DNA of 64,000 bases from Gelatoporia subvermispora B (lineage: Eukaryota; Basidiomycota; Agaricomycetes; Polyporales; Gelatoporiaceae), in assembly GCA_000320605.2 (NCBI GenBank), contig KB445793.1, positions 1,067,196 through 1,131,195 of the forward strand, in the 5' to 3' direction. The first letter of the stretch is position 1; the number at the start of each line of letters is the position of its first letter. The notes beneath the pieces are model-generated. The model searched no databases. It saw nothing but the letters and a program-made list of their open reading frames with translations, and was not told the origin of the DNA. Positions 10,878 to 22,284 of the stretch are shown here, one piece after another. A program made the translations under genes and the position numbers.

Positions 10878-12444
10878 ATGCCGCACGTCGTCGTCCGCTC
10901 GCTCCCCTTCGCGACGCGCTTCGCCTTTGGCAGCGCCCGCGAGCTCCTCGCCCGCGACCGTGAGCGCGCCCAGAAGATCGTGGCGGGCCTCCACCCCCAC
11001 GGCCCCACCGCCTTCCGCGAAGCCCGCCGCTCGCGCCGTCACGGTCACCACCACGGCTCCGGTGCCAGCTCCGGCACGGCCCCTACCTCTTCCCCGACCC
11101 CCGCCCCGCCCTCGAGTGGTTCTGGCTCCAGCTCCGGCGGCGTCGATGTCACGGACGCAGGTGTCACCTACACCGCGTCGGTGGGCGTCGGCAGCCCCGC
11201 CACGCAGTACACGCTCCTCATTGATACTGGTGAGTTGTATCAGCTACCGAGGAGCGGGTGCGTGCTGAGACGCGTACACAGGTAGCTCGAACACCTGGGT
11301 CGGCGCCGACCAGCAGTACGTGCAGACCAGCACGAGCCAGAGCACCGGCAAGAGCGTCGTACGTCCTCACTCTGTTCGATCCTCGTCTCTGTGCACTCAC
11401 CTCTGCCTAGAACGTGAGCTACGGCTCGGGCTCGTTCTCGGGCACCGAGTTCACCGACGAGGTCACCATCGCGCCCGGCCTCGTCATCCAGAAGCAGTCC
11501 ATCGGCGTCGCGACGCAGTCGCAGGGCTTCCAGGGCGTCGACGGCATCCTCGGCGTCGGCCCCACCGACCTCACCTCGGGCACCGTCTCTGGCACCTCGA
11601 CGGTGCCGACGGTCACGGACAACCTATTCGCGCAGGGCACGATCGAAGAGGACAGCCTCGGGATCTTCTTCCAGCCCACTACCAGCGAGGGCGCGCTCAA
11701 CGGCGAGCTCACGTTTGGCGGGACGGACACGAGCAAGTGCGTCTTGCCGCCCATCGTGGCGTCTTTTGTTTGCTTTGGCGCGGGCGATCGCTGATCGACG
11801 TGTGCGCTTTGCTTGTTTAGGATCTCGGGCGACGTCACGTTCGTGCCGATCACGAGCACGTCCCCCGCGTCGATGTACTGGGGCATCGACCAGGACGTGA
11901 GCTACGGCGAGAGCACGCAGCTGCTCTCCGGCTCGGCAGGCATCGTCGACACGGGCACGACGCTCCTGCTGCTCGCGACCGACGCGTTCCAGGCGTACCA
12001 GAAGGCGACCGGCGCGACTGAGGACCAGTAAGTCGTTTCTGCCCGCGCGCCGATGTGGATCTGACGCGCTTTGCATCGCAGGGCGACAGGCCTGCTGTCG
12101 CTGACGGAGAGCCAGTTCGACGACCTGCAGTCGATGTTTTTCGCGATCGGGGACACGACGTTCGAGTTCACGGCGAACGCGCAGATCTGGCCGCGCGCGC
12201 TCAACTCGGTGATCGGCGGCGAGGAGGGCAAGATCTACCTCGTCGCGAGCGACCTCGGCTCGCCGAGCGGCCAGGGGCTCGACTTTATCAGTGCGTCTCT
12301 TTCGTGTATCGGTAGGAGGAGGGCTGACACACGTGCTGCGCAGACGGCTTTGCGTGGCTGCAGCGCTTCTACAGCGTGTTCGACACGGGCAACGAGCAGG
12401 TCGGGATTGCGAACACGCCGTTCACGACCGCGACGACCAACTGA
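10878..12444 (+). CDS. Aspartic protease, polyporopepsin-like (right copy)
   Basis: Family A1 aspartic endopeptidase of 423 aa from six exons; introns 11230-11281, 11359-11410, 11737-11820, 12028-12081 and 12291-12343, all GT-AG. Catalytic motifs DTGSSNTW and DTGTTLLLL and the flap YGSGSFSGTE are intact, and the C-terminus ends TTATTN. Splice positions are the same as in the left copy, and intron 2 is identical over 52 nt. Exon 3 differs at only two residues (QKQ for QQQ, EGA for EGE). The N-terminal part after MPHVVVRSLPF is instead rich in Gly, Ser and Pro and lacks the His run of the left copy. I see no signal peptide. Known polyporopepsins are acid proteases active outside the cell; the location of this one is uncertain. 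Confidence 0.92.
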
Positions 12445-12832
12445 GCGCGCGCACGCCCTGCGCTGGACTTGATGGACTGACATGGAATTTGGATGGACTT
12501 GTACGGATCGATTAGCTTGAGGTTGGCGGATGTATGATGGAGGAGGTAGATCGGACCCTTGTGTAGCTCTGTACGGTCGGATTGCAATGGAGGCATACAC
12601 GGATTTATACGATCAAGTCGGGCGTATCGGTGTGTGTGCTTGGCTGAGCGTCGACTGCGTGAACGTTGCGACGTGCGGTCTCGTGATCGTATCCCGCGGC
12701 GCTCCCCGAGCATGCCGCTAACGCCGCGAATTCGGCGGGCATTGGGCAGGCCATTTCTGCTGCCTTTGACCGTCCGACCGGCGCGGTGAATAGCCTGGTG
12801 GCACTCGCATCGAGACACCGCCATTCAAGACA
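12445..12832. other. Right-arm region between protease and F-box C2
   Basis: No gene seen. It begins with sequence matching the 3' flank of the left protease (for example CGGATGTATGATGGAGG) and ends with the 5' flank shared by the subfamily C F-box copies (CTGCCTTTGAC, then CCGCCATTCAAGACAATG). Confidence 0.5.
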
Positions 12833-13240
12833 ATGAGCGAACATCTTGCTACCAGCGGTTTACTTCTCACCTTACCTGTGTACCTCGTGAGCTCACTGAT
12901 AATCGCAGTTGGGCTGTCTAGACCACGACTCCCTCAAGAGCTGTGCGATCGAGTCATTGACAGGATCGCAGACACTTCTTTCGTCAGACGTGGCGAGCCT
13001 TCGCCGCTCGCTTTGACGTGCAGGAACTGGCTGATCCGAGTCCGGCACCACCGATGGGCCGAAGTGTCCAATCTTCAGGATGACCGTATCGGTGCCAACC
13101 GCGTTCGCGCATTTGTCGCGCCCATACACTGGAACCCCGCAATTGGGCCGTGTGTCAGACCCTGAAAGTCAACTTCAAGTGGATATCCTGCCGTCCCTCG
13201 AAGGGTGATGAAGACGTGCACACCGCGGAGCGGCCGCGTC
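12833..13240 (+). pseudogene. F-box protein C2, truncated and frameshifted
   Basis: 5' part of a subfamily C gene. Exon 1 of 25 nt (MSEHLATS), an intron at 12858-12908, then VGLSRPRLPQELCDRVIDRI and CRNWLIRVRHHRW as in C1. One base is missing near 13155 (C1 has CAAGACCC where this copy has CAGACCC), which ends the frame at CVRP. Weak similarity continues to about 13240 and then stops; exons for the middle and C-terminal parts are absent. This is the right-arm equivalent of C1. A MITE-like element begins 120 bp further on. Confidence 0.78.
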
Positions 13241-13359
13241 GACTACAGGCACACTGCCAGGGTCTCGGAATGTCGTCGGTGCTGACGGGCCGGCGGTCCA
13301 TCGCTAACACGATAGCTAGCGGACTACAACACACTATATTGCGAGCGTCACCATGACTA

Positions 13360-13492
13360 GAGCTTATTTGCTGGCACCTAGGTGAGCGATTTTCTGAACC
13401 CCAAGCGCGCCACCTCCCGCACTTTTGCCGAGAGACAAGTGGAGCTCAATCGGTAATTCAGAACTGGCATCTAGGTGCCAGCAAATAACCTC
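13360..13492. mobile_element. MITE-like element, 133 bp, TA flanks
   Basis: Non-autonomous element with 22-bp terminal inverted repeats at 13360-13381 and 13471-13492 that differ at one position (core TTATTTGCTGGCACCTAG). The dinucleotide TA sits immediately outside both ends (13358-13359 and 13493-13494), the target duplication expected of Tc1/mariner-type insertion. The interior, about 90 bp, has no coding capacity. I saw no second copy in this window. It lies directly after the broken end of F-box C2. Confidence 0.7.
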
Positions 13493-13494
13493 TA

Positions 13495-13970
13495 CTATGC
13501 GAACTATGCGAAGTCGACGACGCCAGGACATGAGTTTCCATCTAAGAAGATGATGGTTAAGTTTCGCGATGCTCCCCACAGCTTCAGTCTCAGGGCATCT
13601 TGAAAGATGTATATACCCGGCAGCCGCGTGCCCATCGCCTCAATTCTCGTAGTGGACTCACCATGTGCTCTGGTGTGCGCGTCAATGTCCACGATGTCAG
13701 TTCCGCTAAGTAGCGGTCCGTCGGAGTTTATGGCTGTATTCGGCTAGGTACATTATGCGCACAAAGGCGTCCTTGAATTTGTTTATCGTGAGAGCAATCT
13801 CTCGTTGCTCTTGGCTCACATTACTGACCACCCAGAGGGTAGCTGCCCTTGAGACAGTAAGTACGGTATGTTTATCAATTTTGTACAACTACTCCCAGTG
13901 CACTTGACTCACCGACCGGGCCAGTAAACAGCCTGGCGGCAGTAACATCAAAGCCTTTCTCGTTATGACA
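13495..13970. other. Intergenic, 5' flank of F-box C3
   Basis: No gene recognised. Two short minus-strand frames (13504-13692 and 13706-13888) look protein-like but match no family I know and are separated by stops; they may be remnants. The last about 60 bp match the 5' flanks of C1 and C2. Confidence 0.35.
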
Positions 13971-15526
13971 ATGAGCAGTCATATCAGTGATAACGGTCTG
14001 TCTTCTCGTTTTGATTGTGCATGGCTCCAGCTCACTCCCAATGACAGCTGGGCTATCCCAGCCACGACTTCCTCCCGAGCTATGCGATAAGATCATTGAT
14101 GAAGTAGCCGTAGACTCCCTTGAGGTTGCCTTCATTAACCCTAACGCCTCCTCGCTGCTTTCGCCGCTCGCATTGACATGCCGAAGCTGGCTTACCCGAG
14201 TCCGGTACAACCGATGGGCAGAGGTATCCAATCTCCAGGATTGGAGGGGCCGCCTTCAGTCGTTCGTTGCGCTGATATACTGGATTCCCGAAATCGCGCC
14301 GTATGTCAAGGTCCTGCAGTTCGATCTCCAAGCGATGAGCTTCTGTCCCTCCGAGGACGAGGACGATGAAGATGTGCCCACTGCGGGACGGCCACTCATA
14401 GTCTCCCGCAGATCGACCCAAGATCGCCATGCTCCTGTGAATCTTAGGGCACTGATTCGGAAAGACGCATCGAGCGAGGATATCATTTACGGGCTCTTCT
14501 CCAAGCTTGTCAACCTGGTATATGTAGACATCGATTGCTCTTCTTTTGTTCTCACACCGCGGTTGGCTCAATTGTTCCCAAAGCTCCAGTTCCTACAGCT
14601 TTGCCTGGTCGAGTTCAGGTCATGGGCGGACCTACGTAAGGTGCTGCGGGAGCTGCCACGCCTACGGAAAATCTTTTTTCGACGAACGATCTACGGCGAG
14701 CCTCTCAAACTGCCTCCTACATCCAGTGATATCGACAATCCTGCTCCCCATCTGGACGAGATAGGCGTAACAAGTTTCCCGGACCTCATGTCAGATTTTC
14801 ATAGAATCTTCATAGCTAGCTCCGCGCGTTCCCCAGTGATCGATCTCAGTGTGGGGAACACCACACGGTGGGGAGAATTTCGTCAAATGTCGATGAAGCG
14901 CGCACGCTTCATGTTAAGCAAACATCTCGAGTACATCTACAGCGACGTCGAGCCAGAAGACGACGATGATGATCGTGAGTGTCCCTTTCAATGAATTCTA
15001 TCAGTTAGTGATCAACAGAGGGGCAGTTTATCTGGATAGGCTTGACCCACGCATACAATTCTACGAGGTTGAGCTGATACCTGAATGGGGAAGATCCACC
15101 GACATGGCACTTTCCTCTATGTTTTCCTGGCTTACTCAGATCAGTACCCGCGAGGTGGAAATTCTCATCATCAGGCTGCCGAATATTCGGGACATGGCCG
15201 TGCTACAGTCGGGTGTCTGGACGGATATTACGGAGCTGCTTTGCGCCGCGTTTTCATGGGTCCAGTCGCTGATTGTGCGATTCCATCCACCGGATCCCTG
15301 GAAATGCGTCGGAATGGTCTGGCCACAGATATCAACAGTGGCGTCGGAAATAGAAGAGCAGCTTCACGTATTTGCTCAGAACGGAAAACTACAATTTCAA
15401 TTTGCCGATTACATCAAAGGGTATCCTCAAGATGACTACATCAAGTGGGCACTGCTGCAGGTGTCGGATGACGGCGAGGAGAAGATGAACGAGGACTCTG
15501 GGAGTCCGCAAAGCGCTGCAGAATAA
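13971..15526 (+). CDS. F-box protein C3 (subfamily C), intact
   Basis: Best-preserved subfamily C gene, 485 aa. Exon 1 of 25 nt (MSSHISDN), intron 13996-14047, exon 2 with the F-box LPPELCDKIIDEV and CRSWLTRVRYNRW, then leucine-rich segments (LVNLVYVDID, LQFLQLCLVEF, LPRLRKIFFRR), APHLDEIGVTSFPDLMSDFHR and an acidic tract (EDDDDD). Intron 14975-15020 (GTGAGT, ending CAGAG) leads to exon 3, AVYLDRLDPRIQFYEVELIPEW to a Glu-rich end. An alternative start at 14041 (MTAGLSQP) keeps the same frame and would make the first intron part of the leader. The expected role is a Skp1-binding substrate adaptor of an SCF ligase; the target is unknown. It served as the reference for lesions in the other copies. 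Confidence 0.8.
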
Positions 15527-16564
15527 TATGAGAGATGCAGGGACAACGAATAGAGATTTGTCGTCCTCAGGTCGTCCATGCCAGGACAATAGATCTGAAA
15601 TCCAGCAGTCCATGTAGAGTCAATTTCATTGTCTTGAGATGTGTCTTGTGATAAGGCAGACTGAACGTACAAAGGAATGGGAGCACGTACCTGATCGGTT
15701 GACGATCTCAAGGTAGTCCCTCTAGTCCCTCTTTGTGTTATCTCTAGCGCCAATTTGATCAGTCGCCGAGCACCTCTCAAGGCCGGGGAACATTGTTGGC
15801 ACGTCGTAGTTGTAGACAGTAGCGGGCAATTGGGAGCATGATGAATGCGTCCAGATCTAGTACCGACGGCGGAGAACGTCCGGTTCAACTCAACGTAGTG
15901 ACAACTTGATGCGGCCAGGGAATCTAAAGCCCTCACGGCCAGATGACAAAAAAGCACGCGCTGCGTAGGGCGATGAGCAAGATAAGTACATGGCAGAAAA
16001 CCTCGTAAGGCACTTTCGAGAGACGATATGAACCACGCTCAATGAAATGACACGTGCCCACGCCAACGCTCGGGCCGACGTCCGAAGCTGTCTCCACATT
16101 TATGGTAACTCGTTAGCTGTCGAACTTGTAATTTGACGTTGCTCTCGAATTTGACATGTGTCCAACGGTAAATTCACATTGTTTCGTTGGTAAATTTTTG
16201 GTGGTGTCCTCAGATAAAGAAGAGTCTCTAAGGTCCAGAGATATGCCATTCCAACAATCACTCTTACGAGCCGCCATTCTCAGCTGCTGCTGCTGGCGCT
16301 CCCGAGAACTAAGTTGTAGTCTTTTGCGCTCTTGTTGTGCAGCGCCACGAAAAGGTGTGTGCTTGTATTGCTGATACAAATATTCCAAAATTAGTGGTAC
16401 GTACGACTGTCTCGCGATAAGTTGTTGCTCGGATACCCGGAGTCTTTACTGACTAGCACCTTGACTTTCAGGCTCTCATCTAACCTTTCGACCACAACGG
16501 TATGATTCCGAGGTTGCGCTATGGCTCTTCTTTAGACCACTACTTACGCACAGATTGCAGCATA
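15527..16564. other. Intergenic
   Basis: No gene recognised. The last about 65 bp keep the ancestral first intron of subfamily C (donor at ACAACG followed by GTATGA, acceptor at 16559-16560), now upstream of the start codon of C4. Confidence 0.4.
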
Positions 16565-18000
16565 ATGTCCCAACCGCGACTCCCTCCCGAGCTCTGCGAC
16601 CGTGTCATTGATGAAGTTGCAGAGTCCGAAGGTGACAGAGAGGACATGCTCTCAACGATGGCATTGATATGCCGGGAATGGATTCCCCGAGTCCGATATC
16701 ATCGTTGGTCCACGCCAATTGAAGTAGAAGACGTAGACGACTGTTTTCACACACTGGTCATCCTCGTGCATGTGATCCCGGAGATAGGGCCCCATATCAA
16801 GACACTGAAGCTCGCTTTCCACGAGACGATGGCTGGTCCATCCTCTGTAAGCGACGATGTTGCCGAGATACAGCGACCGCTCTTTGCTTCATGCAGCTCA
16901 GTTCACTATCAAAATATCCCCATGGATCTCGACGCAACCATCCGCGAGGACGCGCGGCCGGAGGAGATACTGGACAGCTTCTTCTTGAAGCTCATCAATT
17001 TGGTTCATCTCAGCCTGGAGACCTATCTGACCATTACACCCTCCCTAGTTCGCCACTTTCCTAATCTCATATTTCTGCACCTTCGTTCGGTCAAGTTCAA
17101 GTCATTGAGTGAACTATGCAAAGTGTTGCACGCGCTTCCTGAACTCAGGAAGATCTTCTTCGAGGACATCACGTATCCCAGCTCTCCCAGTTCGCATAGC
17201 AGAATCTGCAATGTCTACGGTCCAATGCCTGATCCAGATGAACTAGGCGTGACCGACTCTCCAGAGTTCATCGCTGACTTGCACAAAATATTCCTTTTCG
17301 GCACTCTGCGTCCTCCGGTGATCGACCTCAGCATCGGCCAGCCTATCCGGCGGGGACACTCTTGTCAAGTGAAGACAGTGCGCGAGCGCTTCATGTTGAG
17401 TCTCCGTCCAAGCTACGACGATAACGAGTTGGATGTAGACAATGACGGCGATGCTCGTGAGTAAATCTCATTTTGGTGCGCCCAAGCTGTCATCCAAATG
17501 ATGCCGGGACAGTCTATCTTAATATGCTCCATCCCTCAATCAAATTCCATGAGGTAGAGCTGATGCCTATATGGGACGATGCTGCGTTCTCGTTCATATT
17601 TTCCTGGCTCGCCCAGATTGCCTGCGCTAAACGCAACGTCAAGATCCTAATTATTAGGCTTTGCATTGCCTACACGCCCATACTGCATTCGGAAGACTGG
17701 TCCCAAATCACGGAACTTCTCCGGGCCAGATTCATGCGGGTCGAGCAGCTGATTGTGCGGTTGTTGTGGCCCAAACGCCTGTCCAACGGCGTGCAGTACC
17801 CCAAGCCATCCACGGTGGCGTCCATTGTCGAAGAGAAGCTCGAAGCATTTGCTCGGGAAGGAAAGTTGCGATTCGAATACACCGACTATTGCAAATGCGT
17901 AGATCAAGGGGGGCGCGTTGTATGGAATTTGCTCAAGAAGTATGATGACGAGGAGCTGGATCACAAAGAGTGGCCGGCGTGTATGTGCCGTTGCAAGTAG
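16565..18000 (+). CDS. F-box protein C4 (subfamily C), intact
   Basis: 459-aa protein from two coding exons; intron 17457-17512 (GTGAGT to ACAG). It starts MSQPRLPPELCDRVIDEV (F-box), with CREWIPRVRYHRW, LVHLSLETYL, LIFLHLRSVKF, ELRKIFFEDI, PDELGVTDSPEF and IDLSIGQ, an acidic run before the intron, and exon 2 LYLNMLHPSIKFHEVELMPIWD ending CMCRCK. Order and spacing match C3 throughout without stops. The start codon lies just after the ancestral acceptor of the first subfamily C intron; the earlier ATG used by C1-C3 is lost, so translation appears to have moved downstream. Presumed SCF adaptor, target unknown. Its 3' end converges on an orphan subfamily A tail about 110 bp away. Confidence 0.8.
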
Positions 18001-18108
18001 AAGCGGATATCGGAAACGCAGAATGTATTAGATATACCTTATTTCCTGTTATGTGAAGTTGAACCATTCGTTTTAAGTCGTCACAGAGACAAGGAGAAAT
18101 ATCATGAC

Positions 18109-18187
18109 CTAGTCATCAGAAGTATCCTCGTTACCGACTATCTCCTGCCCCTGAAGGCGCTTGAGCACATCACGAGAACTAATTTTA
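18109..18187 (-). pseudogene. Orphan 3' tail of subfamily A F-box gene (A3)
   Basis: On the minus strand this reads ISSRDVLKRLQGQEIVGNED and then a stop, close to the C-terminus of A1 (YSSRGVLKLPQEPEIVGDE). Nothing of the preceding exon is visible upstream, so only the last about 25 codons survive. It points toward the 3' end of C4. Confidence 0.62.
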
Positions 18188-18250
18188 CACCTTTGTATGT
18201 ACATGGCAGCATCACGAGAAAGCATCTAAACTACACTTTGTATACCGCTT

Positions 18251-19422
18251 TCACTGCTGCTTCCGCTTTCGTATTCTGGGCATAGTCTGGAGGTGGTTGC
18301 AAACGCCAAATGTGATCTTTAGAGTCCAGTGTTTCTCAATCTCCAATAAGCTCCTCCGGATGACATCCGCCAGATCTGCAGAGGGATCGGGCTGCATGCG
18401 AAGATCGAGTCGGATCTCAACGTGTTTTAGCGCGCCGAATACAGGCATGGACAGCACTGTAGCAAGAGCCGTCCAATGTGGACGCGGAGATATCACTTGG
18501 GTTGCAAATCGGACCTCCATAAGGCGCGGTGCAGCGATGTGCGCGAGCACTTCTTGGGCAGTAGCTATCTCTGATACGCATAGGTCTAGTTGGTACAGGC
18601 ATGTGCAACGTTCGAGATGTAAATCTGCGGCTATGTGGCGCCAAGTTGCGTCAAGAAAGACCAAACTGAAGGTGAAGGGTAGACATACGTACCAGTTAGT
18701 CTGTATTTCACGGTAAATCCGAGGTACTGGAGCGTCGGCGCTGCATCATCGAACCACCACCAGATCGAATTGCGTGCCGGAGCCGGAGTTGCAGAACCAA
18801 CGTTCAGCACCCTGAGTCCTGCTGTGCCCCTGTGGGAGAATAGTGCGGATGCAATGTGTGGTATCATGGGTGTATCGGCATGATCCAGAACGAGAGTGTG
18901 CAAATGTGGAAGAGCATCGTGCCGTAGTGGCTCCGAAATATCGGTCATGAACAGAGGCTTCCCTTCGAGAACAATGAGCTCTTCTAACTGGGGTATGTTC
19001 TCGAGCCCCCGGCACAGCCCGTCCCATGTGGGCTGGCAGTCCACCAAACGCAGTGTGCGCAGGTGTTGCGCGCTCTGGCGGAAGATCGCTTCATCCCTCC
19101 AGTGTGCACCGCATAAGTCCAATTCCTCGAGATATGGCATTTGGGCGAGGGCAGGGAGGTCCAAATCGGAGTGTTTTCGACACTCGATGCGCAGGAACAC
19201 TATATATTGTCCGAACGTTTGAGGATTCTTCATAATCAGATCCTCGAGCTGCCGTTTCTTGATCGAAGAGGTCACATTGATGCGGCGGCGAAATAGCCAA
19301 TAGCGTGATCTTGGAAGCCATTTGCGCCCAAGTAAACTGCATGTCCGGAGAGCTTGAAGGTCTCCCGATAGCTTGTCGATGATCAACTCGCAAACCTCGG
19401 GTGGTAAATGGTTAGCTGCCAT
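18251..19422 (-). CDS. F-box/LRR-like protein B2 (subfamily B)
   Basis: 369-aa protein from two exons; intron 18631-18692 (GTACGT to ACATAG). It starts MAANHLPPEVCELIIDKLSG with LRTCSLLGRKWLPRSRYWLF, an F-box-like opening, followed by leucine-rich strands (LEELDLCGA, LRTLRLVDC, LEELIVLEG, LHTLVLDH, LRVLNVGS), WWWFDDAAPTLQYLGF and, after the intron, AADLHLERCTCLYQLDLC to a basic end (RKRKQQ). An in-frame upstream codon at 19491 gives a longer version, but the ATG at 19422 lies right before the F-box as in the relatives. It is the intact counterpart of B1 at the left edge. Probable SCF substrate adaptor; substrate unknown. Confidence 0.78.
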
Positions 19423-20174
19423 GAAGACAAAGCGAATCACAAAGTGGCACGGGATCGCTGGCGGTAGCCTCAGTGCTCTGCGACCTGTCAAACTTCCAGT
19501 GCAACCGATGTGTAGTGAGGTATGCAGCGTTATACGCTGGAAAAGAGACTGGTCATTGAAGTGATATTGTGGGCGACGGAAGAGACGGTCGTGGTTGACA
19601 TGAGGCGCTTGTCTCCTCGCAAGTCATCGTCTCGTGATAGGCGCTTCAGGGCCTTAGCTTGCGCGGACGCTTCATCTCGCTTGCCAACTGCATATCAAAA
19701 CCTGTCATGTATCTGCATTCACTCAGCCAATGTCGTTCCGCACTCCCTAGAATATAATGCCACTGTGTCTCGATATCCCAGGTAATAGCGTCAGACTTCG
19801 AACGTCAGCTCCAACCATTTGCTCGGAGAGGAACATCAATGTTCCAATGCTCTGATTACACCAAACTAGATATCGAGGATAGCTGCGTCAGGTATGTACG
19901 CATGAAAGGCGGAGGGGCCACGGCGACGCATCTATGAAAGAAGATGCGGATACTAGTATGTAGACTGGCAAAGACTAGCAAAAACTGAAGAAGTGAGGAA
20001 CTGCGCAGGGACTACAGGATTAGAGTGTGTGTCAATGAAATTATCACGTTTCTCGCACTGAGGTGACTGACGTGAGAGTTTCCCGCCCGTGTCTAGCGAT
20101 GATGGCAAAAGGCAGGCAATAGATCAATTCCTAGCTGATAGTATTCACCTGTGATTATCGGCGTTGTCGGATGC
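19423..20174. other. Intergenic
   Basis: I see nothing here that I can support as a gene; only short frames without family resemblance. Confidence 0.35.
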
Positions 20175-21060
20175 TTAAGGCAGCTTGAGCACATTTCGAG
20201 AACTGAAGCCAGGAAATGCTTCATTTATCTCTTTCAAAAATCCTCGAGGGAACGGTTTGGGTGAATGGAACCCCTCTGAAGGCTGGCGGAACATGAACAT
20301 GAGCTCCTCCAATAATGCAAATTTTGGCATCGATAGCACAGTTACTAGTGGCTGCCAACTCGGCGCTGTCGAAGGGACTCCATATACAGGAGCCACAGCA
20401 GCAGAATGTGTGAGACGCAGGACACGTATATTGGGGGCGACCATGTTGGAGAATACTTGAAGTTCGATTGCGAAGGCAAGCTCCAGCTGGCGAGATCGGA
20501 TCGAAAGATCGAGCGTGTGGAGATTCGAGCAGGAAGCGAATGCTGCGAAAGGCACTGAAAGAAAGTTCAGACCCAGTGTTTCGAGTCAGACATAATCAAT
20601 GAAAACAAACTTCGTGAGGCGTCATCTGCACCGAGGCGAAGCCGCAAGGTTCGGACCGAGGGAGTGATATCCGCAAGCCACTGCATCTTGCGAAGCAGGT
20701 ATCCACAATCTATCGTCCACATATCCAGGTATTTGATTGCGGGCTTGGTCAAGCCGGAGACCACAATCTCTATAATGAGTGCTACCGCATGGCATCTGAA
20801 GATGTCGAGTTTCTCCAATCGAGGAAGGATGACGACATCACTGGGCTCTTTACTGGCTCCTAGTGATAAGTTGTCACCATATATATCCCGCAGCCCCATG
20901 ACTTCGAGGTTTGATACTGAATGAAACCACGAACGTAGAGCAGACCATGAGCGTATCTGCAAAGAGGAGAGGTATGTCGCGTCTTGAGTCAGACCCAGCC
21001 ACTGACCGGGCTTCAAAGGCAATGCGGGAACTCAAAGTCTCTTCTACGAGCGTTGAGCCC
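20175..21060 (-). pseudogene. F-box gene A2, 5'-truncated (no F-box left)
   Basis: C-terminal two thirds of a subfamily A gene. The first visible exon matches A1 from IRSWSALRSWFHSVSNLEVM through MQWLADITPSV; an intron at 20555-20610 sits exactly where A1 has its intron; exon 2 (PFAAFASCSNLHTLDL to SSRNVLKLP) ends in a stop. The region encoding the F-box is missing: upstream of about 21060 the minus strand has no matching sequence and no usable ATG opens this frame. Because the intron is kept, the truncated copy arose at the DNA level, not by retroposition. Confidence 0.7.
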
Positions 21061-22284
21061 GATGTCAAAGATCATGGGCACTCGATAAACAGCACAAACG
21101 TCTTCTTGTGTCAGCTCTGAGTCGTTGAAATGCGGCGCTAACCGATCGGTGTGTAGATCTTCTCGGACAGGATCCCTCATTTACAACCAAGCTCGGACCA
21201 CCGTAATCACCTGCGCTTATATAGGGTAAGACATGTTGTCTGTCAATGCAGTTTCGCAGCAAAAGTCGTGTCAACGCCGAGGATCTGGACTACGCTACTT
21301 ACTGGATGAACGACACCCGCGGACTGGAGTGCCGCTTGTCCGCCGCCATAGTGTACATATCTTCTCTGATACATGCAGTTGTGTTCTCCCGGGTTTCTTT
21401 ATCTGCATTGGGAACAGAAACTACCCCTTTCAGATGTCAACGAGTCCATGTGGATACGATCTGGTATGCTTCTCAAGGCGTGTCTCAAGTCACAGAGCTG
21501 CGGTTCTCGGGATGAGCATCTAGTCCACAGCCAGGAGAATGGAACCGGCCAAATACTCAGATAAGTGAAACGAATGAGCAGAGGAAGTAGCGCCGTTCTC
21601 AAGAGGAAAGGATTGCCATTGACAGCTGTGCCAGGATGGACGGAAACTGGCGTTGGTGCTGAAGATTATCCGCGTTATTTGTGCTTGATGACGCGGTCTG
21701 GGCACGTGCGTGCGCCTTCGCCCAGCACTTCCAGAAACGCCGCCGCACATCTGCTGAGAACCCTCGAACATCGACAATAGATCCGCAATTATGCATCGAT
21801 GTAGATATGATTATTGTGGCTCTAGAATTCGGGAAGCTGATTGCCAGATCTAGTCAAATGTCGTTTTCAAGCAGTTGCCATATATGTTCTGAATTGCCAC
21901 ACTTCGCCGAATCCACAGAACTCCGGGCCAGTCCATATCTGAAGCACTCGTCTGCGCTGGACCAGAGCGCTCCTTCATATTCTCATTTTGCACCGGAACC
22001 TGATTTACAAGCATTGGTGTGATCTCGCTCGGAGCCAGCGGTACGTTGTCGTCGCTTCTAGATAACGTTCGCTTACTGATGCTACCCAGAACGCCGCTTA
22101 CTCCTTTCCTGGTGTATTAGAAGTTGCGCGCCAAGTCTATCTCTACCCAGCACTAGTGGTACGCCCCCAGCGTTTTCGTATGACATTCGAAGTCTTGAGT
22201 GCACAAGGCCTTGGCTCCTCGGAGTCTCATCAGGCATCCTGTATCTCTTCTATGTATTGCTGCTTACGCTGATAGGTAGCTAGG
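21061..22284. other. Intergenic
   Basis: About 1.2 kb without a gene I can support. Several overlapping frames near 21250-21600 are short and unmatched. Confidence 0.35.
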
